64,000 nt of DNA from Anaerofustis stercorihominis DSM 17244 (GCF_000154825.1 NZ_DS560017.1:39156-103155); one strand, 5' to 3'. Counted from the stretch's first letter, positions 41,340-52,143 are shown. A program made the numbers and translations. The notes: generated by a model from the letters alone, not told the origin.

Positions 41340-44216
41340 ATGAAATTAAAAAAGACTTTGATAGTTTTGAGTGTTTTGCTTTTAAGCTTTTTAGCCTTTA
41401 TACCTAGTGCAAATGCTTCGACTAAAGAAATGGGAAACCTTGTTTTTATTGTACGTTTTAAGAGCGATACCAGTGAAATGTACAATGAAGATTCTTATGG
41501 CGGTCATACAAATTTTACTCATATGGAGCATGAATTTAATCAATATGATGATAGTTCTATAAAAGAATCATTTCAAAAATATATGAAGTTGATTTCAAAT
41601 GGTAAAGTAAACGTTACTTCCTATTTCCCTCAGGTCAATGATGATAACAGAACGATAACATATATCACATTAGATAAAGATAAATCCGATTATTCAAACG
41701 GAGAGACCTTTGTTTCAGATTGTCTTAAAAAGGCGAAGGGATACGAGGATAAAATAGATTCTTCATTGATAGATAAGGATAATGACGGGTATATAGATAA
41801 TGTAACAATAATGGCTCAGATTTCTCAGGAAGATTATCCTGACGATGGCGATAGGGGAGATTTATTGTGGTCTCACAAAGCCAATTTTGAAGACCCTGAT
41901 TTTAAAATAGCGGGAAAGAGTATATTTAATTACAATGTTTTGAACAGCAGAATGCCAGACTCTACAGCAACTACCGTCCATGAATTCATTCATTGTTTAG
42001 GGATACTTGATTTGTATACCAATAAAGGAGGCGACCCTGTAGGGACTTATGATATAATGGCACACACTACACCTTTCCCTTCACATCTGTTAAGCTGGAA
42101 CAGAAAGGTTTTGGGATATGATGATTTAAAAGAAGAAGTATTCGATGGTACAAAGTCCTTTACACTACATAAACCATATTCCGATAAGGGGAAGAATGCC
42201 GTTATGGTAAGGACTTCTTTAAATGAAAATGAATATTTTGTATTCGAATACAGAAAAAAGACGGATATAAATGACTATAATAATGTCGATCAGAAAATAC
42301 CTTACTCGGGGCTTATATGCTATAGGGTAAACGATGCTTTATCAAATGACCAAAGAAGCAATCTTCAAAGCAATTACATATATGTTTTCCGTCCGGGGGA
42401 AACGGGAGTAAACGACAACGGCGGAAATGTGATGAAAGCTGCTCTATCGATTAAGAATAATCCTGAGAGAGTCTCTATCGGAAGCAGTGATGTAAATAAG
42501 GGGATTACAGATAATGCCATAGTATATACAAACGGTGCCAACAGTATGATAACTGCAAAAGTGACCGATGAGGGTGATGATTATATAACTTTTGACCTTA
42601 CCATGCCGAAATTGGATACCGAAAATCAGTGGGAAACCATAAAGGATAACGGAAATTTGACTTTCGGGGATAGTATGCAGCCTACGGCAGTAGAAAAGTA
42701 TAACGACAGCATATATGTTTTAAACCAAGATAAGGTATATGAGTATAAAAATAATACTTTCAGTCTTCTCGGAGGAAAAATAGGAAACGATGTAAGGCTC
42801 AATTCAAATATGGCTGTGGTAAACGGAGAAGTATATGTCTTTTATCCGGAATACATAGGAAATAACAATGCCGTTGTATTAAAAAAATACGAAGGTGGGA
42901 AATGGGTCGAAAAATGGAGAGCAAAGACAGGCAGCAGCTTTTCTAATTCACCTTACGCCGTAAATTTAAACAATGAACTTTATATGGTTTATGACAGTGA
43001 TAATAAGAATGTTAAAGTTGTTAAATGGAACGGAAGCGGTATGGACAGTGTCGGGAATACGCTGGATGCAAAATATATAGTAAATCCAAGAATGGTAATG
43101 TATAAAAATTCCGTTTACCTTATGTATGCGGACAATGATACAAGTATAAACAATGTATCAATATATAAGCTTGAAAATAATATATTTAAGAAAGTTCATG
43201 AGCTTTCGGGAGGATATAAATCATATATCGATTTATGTGCAGACAATAACGGTCTTTATGCTTTCGGATATAATGGAAATAAAGATGAAAAAATCGTAAT
43301 GACAAAATTTGACGGTAGTAATTGGAATGATGATACTATATCGGGTTTGGATTTTCAGTCTTACGACGCAGGCTTTGGTGTGAAGAACGATGTGATTTAT
43401 ATGGGGACCATAGATAACGGAACTTCCAAAATCTATTATTTAAAGGATGTTAAATGGAATAAGCTGGGTAATGATATATATTCAAAATCCTCCGATATGA
43501 GTTTTTTTGTTGACAGCAAAAAGGTCTATGCTTTGGTAGGAGATAATGTTAAATATCAAGTAATTTTAAAATCAAAGGACGCCGTGACCATATCCGAAGA
43601 AGAACAAAAACCTGTCAAGCCGCCTATAGAAGATGATAAACCCGTCGTTAGGCCTCCCGTTAAGATATCTCTGTCGGCAGTAAAATCAAAATCTGTGAGT
43701 TATAATTACAATGCCGTAAAAGTTTCATGGGGGAAAGTCAAGAATGCAAGCGGATATTATGTATATCGCTCGACATCTTCTAAGAGCGGGTTTAAGAAAA
43801 TCAAGACATTAAGCTATAAAAGTTCTTCTTATATAAATTCCGGGCTTACCTGCGGAAGATATTATTATTACAGAGTTGTTGCTTATAACAATAAAAACGG
43901 AATGGTAACGAGCAAATACAACACCGTAAAAGTAAAGCCTTCTCTGAAAAGTCCGTCCGTAAAATTAAAAAGTGGAAAGAAAAAAGCAATAGTAAAATAT
44001 AATAAAGTATCAGGTGCAAGCGGATATAAGATTTATCGTTCCACAAAGAAAAGCAAGGGATACAAGCTTATAAAGACTACAAAGAGCAGAAGTTATACTA
44101 ATAAAAAACTTAAATCAAAGAAGACTTATTATTATAAAGTCAGAGCCTATAAAAAGGTAGGTAAGAAAACAGTTTATTCTTCTTACTCAAGCATAAAAAA
44201 AGTAAAGGTCAGATAG
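41340..44216 (+). CDS. Secreted M6-type metalloprotease with fibronectin-like repeats
   Basis: This 958-aa protein has a signal peptide (1-26, ending ANA) and an M6 (immune inhibitor A-like) protease domain to about residue 420. The zinc motif is HEFIHCLGILDLY (H214, E215, H218), followed by YDIMAH. A beta-propeller-like region follows (about 430-750, W/Y-rich repeats such as VVKWNGSGMDSVG). A Pro-rich linker (KPVKPPIEDDKP) precedes two fibronectin-like repeats. TTGGGGG before the ATG at 41340 fixes the start. It probably degrades host proteins outside the cell; that is family inference. Confidence 0.9.
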   Translation: MKLKKTLIVLSVLLLSFLAFIPSANASTKEMGNLVFIVRFKSDTSEMYNEDSYGGHTNFTHMEHEFNQYDDSSIKESFQKYMKLISNGKVNVTSYFPQVNDDNRTITYITLDKDKSDYSNGETFVSDCLKKAKGYEDKIDSSLIDKDNDGYIDNVTIMAQISQEDYPDDGDRGDLLWSHKANFEDPDFKIAGKSIFNYNVLNSRMPDSTATTVHEFIHCLGILDLYTNKGGDPVGTYDIMAHTTPFPSHLLSWNRKVLGYDDLKEEVFDGTKSFTLHKPYSDKGKNAVMVRTSLNENEYFVFEYRKKTDINDYNNVDQKIPYSGLICYRVNDALSNDQRSNLQSNYIYVFRPGETGVNDNGGNVMKAALSIKNNPERVSIGSSDVNKGITDNAIVYTNGANSMITAKVTDEGDDYITFDLTMPKLDTENQWETIKDNGNLTFGDSMQPTAVEKYNDSIYVLNQDKVYEYKNNTFSLLGGKIGNDVRLNSNMAVVNGEVYVFYPEYIGNNNAVVLKKYEGGKWVEKWRAKTGSSFSNSPYAVNLNNELYMVYDSDNKNVKVVKWNGSGMDSVGNTLDAKYIVNPRMVMYKNSVYLMYADNDTSINNVSIYKLENNIFKKVHELSGGYKSYIDLCADNNGLYAFGYNGNKDEKIVMTKFDGSNWNDDTISGLDFQSYDAGFGVKNDVIYMGTIDNGTSKIYYLKDVKWNKLGNDIYSKSSDMSFFVDSKKVYALVGDNVKYQVILKSKDAVTISEEEQKPVKPPIEDDKPVVRPPVKISLSAVKSKSVSYNYNAVKVSWGKVKNASGYYVYRSTSSKSGFKKIKTLSYKSSSYINSGLTCGRYYYYRVVAYNNKNGMVTSKYNTVKVKPSLKSPSVKLKSGKKKAIVKYNKVSGASGYKIYRSTKKSKGYKLIKTTKSRSYTNKKLKSKKTYYYKVRAYKKVGKKTVYSSYSSIKKVKVR

Positions 44217-44230
44217 CCTTTGCTTTTTTA
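44194..44230 (+). terminator. Terminator of the M6 protease gene
   Basis: AAAAAGTAAAGG/CCTTTGCTTTTT, with the stop in the loop, built like the one at 41166-41202. Confidence 0.88.
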
Positions 44231-44380
44231 TTGTTCATAAAAACCTTTGATAGTTTATTAATAATTATGGTAGAAAATGTAAGATATGTATCTGAAATCA
44301 TATTATTAAACAGTTTCCTTAAATATTTGTTTCATTTTATGCTACAATAAAGTAAATATAATAAGATAGAGAAAAAAATC

Positions 44381-45965
44381 ATGAAAAATAAATTATTGTT
44401 ATCCTTAATCGTTTTTACATTCGTTTTTTTAGTCAGTATGGGAATTACTTTTAATAATGAAGTATATGCAGCCTCGGATAATTTGACCGATGCTCAAAGG
44501 GAAGAATTTTATACTTATACGGATTGCAGCTACAGCGGGCAGGATGGATTAAGTGTAGGAATTCACGGTAATGGCGATGATGATAAAAGCTTTATATATC
44601 AATTAAATAAGATAGGAGGAGGTGGAAGCTATACCACGACTGCTGTAGATTCCTCGGGAAATACTTATACTTGGAAAGACGGACAGCCTCTTCCCAATCC
44701 GTGTCCGAACGGTGAGTTTAAAGGGAAAAAAGTCATATCTATGAATAGGATGTTCAGTGGTCTGTTTACTGTTAAAAGACTTGATTTATCTTCTTTTGAT
44801 ACTTCTCAAGTCATGGATATGCAAAATATGTTTTCCACTATGGATTCTTTGACCGATATTGATTTGACGGGTTTTGATACATCTAAAGTTACTGAGATGA
44901 AATGGATGTTTGTTGCCTGCCGATCTTTATTTAACTTGGATCTATCCGGTTTTAATACTTCCAATGTTACGGATATGTCAAATATGTTCGATAGTTGTGA
45001 GAAGTTATCTTCACCGGATATAACAAGCTTTGATACTTCCAAAGTTAGGAATATGTCGCTTATGTTTTCTCAAACCGCCTTGACCGATTTAGACTTATCG
45101 CATTTTGATACTTCAAATGTAAGAGATATGTCAAGCATGTTCGCTACATGCGAAAAGTTAACTTCTGTAAATGTATCTGATTTCGATACCTCCAAAGTTA
45201 CCAATATGTATGGTATGTTCGGAGAATGCCCAAAGTTATCTTTAGTGAATTTAATGAGCTTTGATACCTCCAATGTTACGGATATGTCTTTTATGTTTTA
45301 CGGCGACGGTTCTCTAAAGAGAGTTGATTTGTTTAATTTTACATTGAAAGAGAGTGTTAATATATCGAGTATGTTTGAGGATGCCGGCAAGCGGATCGAT
45401 GATAAACCTGCTTTGGGAATCGTTAAGAAGTAAGGAAAGTGAAACTGCTTTTAATGACAGTACTAAAACCGGTATCAACAATGACAATTTGATGTTTAAC
45501 ATTCATTACTCTTTATTATACGACAGTAACGGAGGCCGCGGGATTTTAAATGATGAAAATTCTCCTTATATGGCCGAAAGTAAGGTAACCGTAATAAAAA
45601 ATACATTTACACCCGTGAAGGGAAAAGAATTTAAGGAATGGAACACAAAAAGAGACGGAAGCGGGATTTCATATAAGGCGGGAGATAGCTTCTATATTTA
45701 CGATGATATTACTTTATATGCACAGTGGCAGGATATAAAAAGGGACGATGATAAAAACAGTCCGCAGAACGGGAGCTCGAATGAGGATAACTCGGATAAA
45801 AAGATAGGTAATAGTTATTCCTCTGATAATAAATATGGGTCGAAAACAAATTCAAATACGCCCGATACGTCTGATAATAACAGCTTAAGCCTGTGGTTTG
45901 GATTAACGGCATTAATGGGTGCGGGAATGATAATTACAGGAATATATATAAAGAAAAGAAAATAA
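44381..45965 (+). pseudogene. DUF285-type LRR surface protein gene with a frameshift
   Basis: The first frame (44381-45433, 350 aa) has a signal peptide (ending VYA) and seven or so DUF285 repeats of the pattern FDTS-VTDM--MF--C. It ends at TAA 45433. The next frame stays open to 45965 and holds an InlB-B/Flg_new module (YDSNGG ... YAQW), an Asp/Ser/Asn-rich spacer and a sorting-type tail TPDTSD, hydrophobic helix, KKRK. This tail has no start or ribosome site of its own. One base to skip near 45429-45433 would rejoin the two. Full length would be about 527 aa. Confidence 0.82.
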
Positions 45966-45967
45966 AT

Positions 45968-46002
45968 AAAAAAACTCTCTCTGTTTTATGAGAGTTTTTT
46001 TT
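45968..46002 (+). terminator. Terminator of the DUF285 surface protein
   Basis: Stem AAAAACTCTC/GAGAGTTTTT with a T8 run. Confidence 0.9.
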
Positions 46003-46154
46003 ATAAACAATAGCATTAATATAAAATACTTTGATATTCCTTTTAGTTATATATAGGTATCATAAATCGCAATAGGTGAATAACTCTCAATTCCTTTATA
46101 ATAACGGGGATTTATGGTATAATTCTAAAAATTCACAGTATTAAGGGGTAAATA

Positions 46155-47018
46155 ATGAAAATAACAGAAATATTAAAGCATGATAAACCTACTCTTTCTT
46201 TCGAAGTATTCCCTCCGAAGAATGAAGTTAATTATAAGGATGTAGAAAAAGCAACAGGGGAAATCGCAAAATTAAAGCCCGATTTCATGAGCATTACATA
46301 CGGAGCGGGAGGAGGCACCAGTTCGTATACCGTGAACATCGCAAAGGAAATCCAAAAGGAATACGCAGTACCCACACTTTCTCACCTTACATGTATGTGT
46401 TCTTCAAAGGAAGATATAAAAGCTCAGCTTAAACTTTTAAAGGATAATGATATTGAAAATGTACTTGCTCTCAGAGGGGATATACCAAATGATAAGTCAC
46501 TTATGGAAAAATCGGAATATACTCATGCGGTAGAGCTTATAAGAGATATAAAGGAAAGCGGAGATTTTTGTATCGGAGGAGCATGCTATCCCGACGGACA
46601 CGTGGAGTGTGAACACAAGGCAGACGATATCTACTTTTTAAAAGAAAAGGTAGATGCAGGACTTGATTTCTTGACTACACAGATGTTCTTCGATAATAAC
46701 GTACTTTATAACTTTTTATACAGGATAAGGGAAATCGGGATAACAGTTCCGGTATTCGCGGGTATAATGCCTGTTACGAACGGGAAACAAATAAAGAGGA
46801 TAACCGAACTTTCGGGGACTTACCTTCCAACACGTTTTAAAGCCATAGTGGATAAATTCGGTGACGATCCTGCGGCAATGAAACAAGCGGGTATAGCTTA
46901 CGCAACGGAGCAGATAATAGACCTTCTTGCCAATGATGTGAGAGGGATCCATGTTTACTCCATGAATAAACCGGAGATAGCAGAGGGGATAAAAAATAAT
47001 CTTTCCAATATTTTATAA
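46155..47018 (+). CDS. metF: Methylenetetrahydrofolate reductase
   Basis: This 287-aa TIM-barrel flavoprotein has PTLSFEVFPPKNE at residues 10-22, SITYGAGGGTS, HLTCM, LALRGDIP and the QMFFDNNVLYNF segment. It reduces methylene-THF to methyl-THF, the methyl donor for MetH. Length is typical. AAGGGG precedes the ATG. The methionine synthase parts lie downstream in the same direction but not tightly packed. Confidence 0.95.
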   Translation: MKITEILKHDKPTLSFEVFPPKNEVNYKDVEKATGEIAKLKPDFMSITYGAGGGTSSYTVNIAKEIQKEYAVPTLSHLTCMCSSKEDIKAQLKLLKDNDIENVLALRGDIPNDKSLMEKSEYTHAVELIRDIKESGDFCIGGACYPDGHVECEHKADDIYFLKEKVDAGLDFLTTQMFFDNNVLYNFLYRIREIGITVPVFAGIMPVTNGKQIKRITELSGTYLPTRFKAIVDKFGDDPAAMKQAGIAYATEQIIDLLANDVRGIHVYSMNKPEIAEGIKNNLSNIL

Positions 47019-47227
47019 GATATAAATAATTTTATTTGTGAAAGTTGAAATTTTATGCAGATGATACGTGTTTTGACTGTTCCCCGAAAATCGAACAGAG
47101 ATAAAATAAAGAAACTCGAAATATATGATTTAGATATGTTTGTGATATTATGAAATATTAGCTGTATTTCTTTTAATAGAATTTGACTCAAATAATGTTA
47201 ATAAAACGGTTGATATTTAATGTCAGT

Positions 47228-47466
47228 GGACGGGGCAGCATTTTATGGAAAATTGAAGTGCGTTTAAAGTCATCACGGCATATGAGTTAAGCCCTTTATT
47301 CTTAAATTGACTATTTTAAATCTTTAAAAAAGATTTTTAGATTTTAATTAATTAAAATCTATGTGTACGAAGTACACTAAATAACATGAGCAGATTTGCG
47401 TCAGCAATATTTGCGAATTAGGGCGAGCAAAGATTAAGCAGGGTGTAAGGGACAGCGTCCCTTAAA
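47228..47466 (+). repeat. Degenerate type A repeat with module D5
   Basis: CAGCATTTTATGGAAAATTG, a CATCACGGCATATGAG stem and CTTAAAT form the left part. Module D5 follows at 47309-47419, then GGGCGAGCAAAGATTAAGCAGGG and AAGGGACAGCGTCCCTT. D5 sits in or beside the variable hairpin, as D4 does in its host. Confidence 0.75.
47309..47419 (+). repeat. Hairpin-array module D, copy D5
   Basis: GACTATT, AAATCTTT-aaa-AAAGATTT (47318-47336), TAGATTTTAAT/ATTAAAATCTA (47338-47361), GTGTAC-gaa-GTACAC (47363-47377), ACATGAGCAGATTT, ATATTTGCGAATT. All three hairpins pair perfectly, with arms unique to this copy. Confidence 0.9.
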
Positions 47467-47500
47467 TGTTTGTTTCTTAAAAAGGAAAAGAGGAAATATA

Positions 47501-48100
47501 ATGTTCAACAGGAGTGAAACCTTAAGGTATCTCGGGTATAAATGCGAAGAAGTTGATAATAATACTTTAGAGCTTATGGAAGAATGTGAAGAGTTGCTTA
47601 AAAAAAGTGCAAATCCGAAAAGTACTTACAAAGTTTTTGATTTAAATAGAATAGATGATGATACTTTGGATATGGAAGTCCTAAAGATAAAAAGCAAAGC
47701 CCTTTGCAGAAATTTGAGGGGTTGCGAAAAAGTCATATTATTTGCCGCGACTTTGGGTCCCAGAGTGGATATCCTGCTTCAGAAGTATTCCAAACTTTCG
47801 GCGAGTAGAGCCGTAGTTCTTCAAGCCTCTGCCGCAAGTATGATAGAAGTTTATATGGATAGTATGGAAGATGAAATAAAAGAAAAAGCAAAAAAAGAAG
47901 GACTTTTCTTAAGACCGAGATTTTCTCCCGGATATGCGGATTTATCCCTCGAATACCAAAGGGATATATTTAAAATCCTTGATTTGCCTAGGAGGATAGG
48001 AGCCACTTTGATGGATAACCTTATAATGGCACCGTCAAAGACAGTGACGGCTTTTATTGGTCTTAGCGAAGAAGATAAAAATGTCTGCGATTATGAATAA
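47501..48100 (+). CDS. Methionine synthase reactivation-domain protein
   Basis: This 199-aa protein resembles the C-terminal activation domain of MetH (AdoMet-dependent cobalamin reactivation), here a stand-alone polypeptide: RPRFSPGYADLSLEYQRDIFKILDLPRRIGATLMDNLIMAPSKTVTAFIGLS is the AdoMet-binding core. metH at 49756 lacks this domain, so the two should act together. AAGAGG lies before the start. The MATE gene follows in the same direction. Confidence 0.88.
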   Translation: MFNRSETLRYLGYKCEEVDNNTLELMEECEELLKKSANPKSTYKVFDLNRIDDDTLDMEVLKIKSKALCRNLRGCEKVILFAATLGPRVDILLQKYSKLSASRAVVLQASAASMIEVYMDSMEDEIKEKAKKEGLFLRPRFSPGYADLSLEYQRDIFKILDLPRRIGATLMDNLIMAPSKTVTAFIGLSEEDKNVCDYE

Positions 48101-48216
48101 AACTGTTTGATTATTCATTCCTTGGATGTATAATATTAATTATTGAAAATTACTTTTAAATTTTACAAATATTTACAATTTTGTTTCAAGCAATTTTACA
48201 TCTACAGGGGAAAATA

Positions 48217-49590
48217 ATGAATATCTTGACAAAATCTGAAAACAAAGAAAAAACCAAGGATTATTTATTTACAAATAAAGCACTTTTTATTTTGATACTG
48301 CCGCTTATAGTAGAGCAGTTTCTTGCGATACTGGTAGGTATGGCTGACTCCATAATGATTGCAAGCGTAGGGGAAGCGGCTGTTTCGGGAGTATCTCTCG
48401 TGGACAGCTTGATGTTACTTCTTATAAATATTTTTGCGGCTCTTGCAACGGGAGGAGCTGTGGTTGCGGGGCAGTATCTCGGTAAACGAGACAGGGATAA
48501 TGCCTGCGAGGCTTCTAACCAGCTCGTATGGTTCATTACTATTATAGCCACAGCGGTGATGATTTTGGTATATGTTCTTAAAAAGTTTATACTTACCACT
48601 GTTTTCGGGAGCATAGACGCAGATGTAATGGGTCATGCAAACACTTATTTATTAATAGTAAGTGCTTCAATCCCCTTTATCGCACTTTATAATTCCGGAG
48701 CGGCGATATTTCGTTCAATGGGTAATTCCAAAGTATCAATGATGGTTTCCATCCTTATGAACCTTATAAACGTTGTAGGGAATGCTATACTCATTTACGG
48801 ATTTCATTTCGGAACTGCGGGAGTTGCCATACCGACACTCCTTTCAAGGATAGTGGCGGCTATAGTAATTACTATCTTACTGCTTAACAAAAATGTCACA
48901 CTTCATATCAAGAAGAGTTTTAAATATAAGCCCGACTTTCATATGATAAAAAGTATTTTATATATAGGAGTCCCAAACGGACTTGAGAACAGTATGTTCC
49001 AGCTAGGGAAAATCATTGTATTAAGTTTGGTTTCCACATTCGGGACTTATGCAATAGCCGCAAATGCGGTATCGAACGTAGTGGCGGCGTTCCAGATATT
49101 ATCGGGTATGGCTGTTTCCCTCGCAGTTACCACCGTTATTTCCAGATGTGCGGGTGCGGGGGAATACGAGCAGGCAAGGTATTATACAAAGAAGCTGTTG
49201 AAGATAACATATGTATGTATAGCATTGTTTGTTGGTATTATCGTACTCCTTCTTCCCGTAATCATGAATGCGTACAATCTATCGGATATGACATCAAACG
49301 AGGCAACTAAGATTTTATTGTTCCATGGATGTTTTGCCATGATAGTATGGCCTTTGGCATTTACTCTTCCCGCAACTTTAAGAGCGTCGGGAGATGTAAA
49401 GTACTGCATGATAACTTCCATAAGCTCAATGTGGATATGCAGGATAATTTTCAGCTATATCTTCGGTAAATATATGGGATTTGGAGTGTTCGGTGTTTGG
49501 ATGGCGATGATAATGGACTGGGTAATAAGGGCGATATTCTTTATTATCAGGTATAGAAGTCCCAAGTGGGAGGATAAACAGGTTGTATAA
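48217..49590 (+). CDS. MATE-family efflux transporter
   Basis: This 457-aa protein has about twelve membrane segments in two MatE halves (LPLIVEQFLAILVGMADSIM at 25-44, and the second half from IGVPNGLENSMFQLG). It exports drugs or metabolites using Na+ or H+. AGGGGA sets the ATG at 48217; an in-frame start at 48181 has no ribosome site. It sits between the methionine synthase reactivase and metH. No link in function is evident. Confidence 0.92.
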   Translation: MNILTKSENKEKTKDYLFTNKALFILILPLIVEQFLAILVGMADSIMIASVGEAAVSGVSLVDSLMLLLINIFAALATGGAVVAGQYLGKRDRDNACEASNQLVWFITIIATAVMILVYVLKKFILTTVFGSIDADVMGHANTYLLIVSASIPFIALYNSGAAIFRSMGNSKVSMMVSILMNLINVVGNAILIYGFHFGTAGVAIPTLLSRIVAAIVITILLLNKNVTLHIKKSFKYKPDFHMIKSILYIGVPNGLENSMFQLGKIIVLSLVSTFGTYAIAANAVSNVVAAFQILSGMAVSLAVTTVISRCAGAGEYEQARYYTKKLLKITYVCIALFVGIIVLLLPVIMNAYNLSDMTSNEATKILLFHGCFAMIVWPLAFTLPATLRASGDVKYCMITSISSMWICRIIFSYIFGKYMGFGVFGVWMAMIMDWVIRAIFFIIRYRSPKWEDKQVV

Positions 49591-49591
49591 G

Positions 49592-49715
49592 GGGTTCCGC
49601 CCATAAACCCCCGCAAATATTTTTCAGATATTTTTTGCTTAGGAAAAATACTGGCGGTTCGTAGGGTGGAACCCTATAAAAAGGGTAGTAGGGCAGTGCC
49701 CTGCAAATTGGTTAC
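49592..49715 (+). repeat. Truncated structured repeat (hairpin half only)
   Basis: CAGATATTTTT-tgcttagg-AAAAATACTGG variable hairpin, TAGGGTGGAACCCTA and GTAGGGCAGTGCCCTGC. The type A and B left ends are missing. Confidence 0.7.
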
Positions 49716-49755
49716 AGGACAATGTACGATAAAGTTATATTAGAAAGGAAAAATT

Positions 49756-52143
49756 ATGGATATATTAAAGCTTATCAAAAAAAGAAAAGTATTCTTCGAC
49801 GGAGGTATGGGAAGTCTTCTTCAGGAAAAGGGTTTAAAGGCGGGGGAGTTCCCCGAAATGTGGAATGTCGATAAAAGTGATGTGGTTAAAGATATCCATA
49901 AAGAATACCTTTTAAGCGGTGCAGATATCATATCTGCAAATACTTTCGGATGTAATTCTCTTAAATTTGATAAAGAGGGTACTTATTCGGTGGAGAATAT
50001 AATAAGAAGCGGAGTCAGGAATGCGAAAGAGGCAGTAAAAGAAAGCGGCAAAGATGCTTATGTGGCTTTGGATATAGGTCCTACGGGAAAACTTTTAAAG
50101 CCTCTCGGTGACCTTGATTTTAACGACGCTTATGAAATATATAAAGAAATCATTCTTTTTGGGGTAAAGGAAAATCCCGATATCATTTTGATAGAGACGA
50201 TGTCCGACGGTTACGAAGCGAAGGCGGCTATACTTGCGGCAAAGGAAAACTGTGATTTGCCTGTATTCGTTTCCATGACTTTAGGTGAGGACGGAAAGCT
50301 CCTTACGGGAGGGAATGCGGAGAGTATAATCGCTATGATGGAAGGGCTTAGAGTTGACATCATAGGACTTAACTGCGGACTCGGTCCTCTTCAGTTAAAA
50401 CCTTTTATAGGTAAAATGCTTGAAGTTTCTTCCACTCCTCTGATGTTAAATCCAAATGCGGGACTTCCCAGAAGTGAGGGAGGAAAGACAGTCTATGATA
50501 TAAACAGCGGCGAATTCGCTTTTACAATGAAAGAAATTGCGGATATGGGTGTCAGTGTACTCGGCGGGTGCTGCGGGACCACTCCCGAGCATATCAAAAA
50601 GACCGTGGAACTTTGTAAATATGTTGAAATCAAAGAAATAACAAAGAAAGACTTAACGATGATTTCTTCTTTCTCTAAATGTGTATATATAGACAAAGAC
50701 CCTATAATAATCGGGGAGAGGATAAATCCGACAGGGAAGAAACGTTTTAAACAGGCATTAATAGAAGATGATATAGAGTATGTATTGAATGAAGCGAATA
50801 CGCAGGTAGAGGCGGGTGCTCATGTACTGGACGTAAATGTGGGACTTCCGGAAATCAATGAAGCCGAGATGATGGAAAAGGTAATAAAAGAATTACAGTT
50901 CAGTGTAGACGTTCCGCTTCAGGTGGATACTTCAAATACGGAAGCTATGGAAAGGGCACTTAGGCTATATAACGGAAAGGCTCTAATAAACTCCGTCAAC
51001 GGTAAAAAAGAAGTCATGGACGAAGTATTCCCTCTGGTAAAAAAATACGGTGGAGTAGTAGTCGCACTTTGCCTTGATGAAGACGGGATACCCTCGACTG
51101 CAAAGGGCAGGATAAAAATCGCAAATAAGATTATCAAAGAAGCAGAGAAGTACGGTATAGAGAGAAAAGATATAATAATCGACGCTCTTGCAATGACGGT
51201 AAGTGCGGATACTTCTTCGGCTCTCGTCACTTTGGATACTCTATCCATAGTTAAAAACGAACTTAAAATGAACAGTGTGCTGGGAGTATCAAATATATCT
51301 TTCGGACTTCCCAACAGGATGATAATAAATTCGGTGTTCTTTGCAATGGCGCTGGACAGAGGACTTAATGCGGCGATAATAAACCCCAATAACGAAGATA
51401 TGATGAGAAGCTATATATCCTTCAGGACATTATCTGATATGGACGAAAAGTGCATGGATTATATAGATAAGTACGCAAGTGAAAAGAGAGAAACAGGGAT
51501 AAAAAAAGAGGGGCTTATGAGCCTTGAAGACAGCATCGTAAAGGGAATGAAAGAAAGAGCCAAGACAGCCACTTTGGAGGAACTTGAAAAAAGCGAACCT
51601 TTGGAAATAATAAATAAAAAGCTTATCCCGTCTTTAGATATAGTGGGAAAAGGTTTTGAAGAAGGTACTATCTTTCTCCCTCAGCTTTTGATGAGTGCGG
51701 AGGCTGCAAAAGCGGCTTTTAACGAAGTAAAAAATCATCTTGTTAAGAGCGGACAAAAGGAAGAAAAAATAGGAAAGATAGTGATAGCTACGGTAAAGGG
51801 CGATATTCACGATATAGGTAAGAATATAGTTAAAGTTTTGCTTGAAAACTACGGATATGATGTTATCGACCTCGGTAAAGATGTGGATCCGGATTTGATT
51901 GTTAATACTGTCATAAAAGAAGATGTAAAACTTGTGGGGCTGAGTGCGCTTATGACGACCACGGTCCCAAGTATGGAAGAGACGATAAAAAAACTAAATA
52001 AAAAAGTTCCTGACTGTAAAGTTTTTGTAGGCGGAGCGGTTTTGACGAAAGACTATGCAAAGACCATAAACGCCGATTATTATGCAAAAGATGCGATGGC
52101 GAGTGTTGCTTATGCTGAAAATTTATTTAAGGTTTCACCCTAA
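49756..52143 (+). CDS. metH: B12-dependent methionine synthase without activation domain
   Basis: This 795-aa protein has a homocysteine-binding domain (1-285) with zinc cysteines C207 in GLNCG and C272/C273 in GGCCGTTPEH. A methyl-THF (pterin-binding) domain follows (about 312-570: IIGERINPTGKKRF, DVNVGLPE, DTSN). Then come a cobalamin cap (about 580-665) and a B12-binding domain with the DIHDIG motif (His about 685). The AdoMet activation domain is missing and is encoded separately at 47501-48100. AGAAAGG precedes the ATG. Confidence 0.96.
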   Translation: MDILKLIKKRKVFFDGGMGSLLQEKGLKAGEFPEMWNVDKSDVVKDIHKEYLLSGADIISANTFGCNSLKFDKEGTYSVENIIRSGVRNAKEAVKESGKDAYVALDIGPTGKLLKPLGDLDFNDAYEIYKEIILFGVKENPDIILIETMSDGYEAKAAILAAKENCDLPVFVSMTLGEDGKLLTGGNAESIIAMMEGLRVDIIGLNCGLGPLQLKPFIGKMLEVSSTPLMLNPNAGLPRSEGGKTVYDINSGEFAFTMKEIADMGVSVLGGCCGTTPEHIKKTVELCKYVEIKEITKKDLTMISSFSKCVYIDKDPIIIGERINPTGKKRFKQALIEDDIEYVLNEANTQVEAGAHVLDVNVGLPEINEAEMMEKVIKELQFSVDVPLQVDTSNTEAMERALRLYNGKALINSVNGKKEVMDEVFPLVKKYGGVVVALCLDEDGIPSTAKGRIKIANKIIKEAEKYGIERKDIIIDALAMTVSADTSSALVTLDTLSIVKNELKMNSVLGVSNISFGLPNRMIINSVFFAMALDRGLNAAIINPNNEDMMRSYISFRTLSDMDEKCMDYIDKYASEKRETGIKKEGLMSLEDSIVKGMKERAKTATLEELEKSEPLEIINKKLIPSLDIVGKGFEEGTIFLPQLLMSAEAAKAAFNEVKNHLVKSGQKEEKIGKIVIATVKGDIHDIGKNIVKVLLENYGYDVIDLGKDVDPDLIVNTVIKEDVKLVGLSALMTTTVPSMEETIKKLNKKVPDCKVFVGGAVLTKDYAKTINADYYAKDAMASVAYAENLFKVSP

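Noticed and set aside
40610..45433. A shared programmed ribosomal frameshift in both broken surface genes
   Set aside because: The shifts needed have opposite sign, and no slippery heptamer or common downstream structure is evident.
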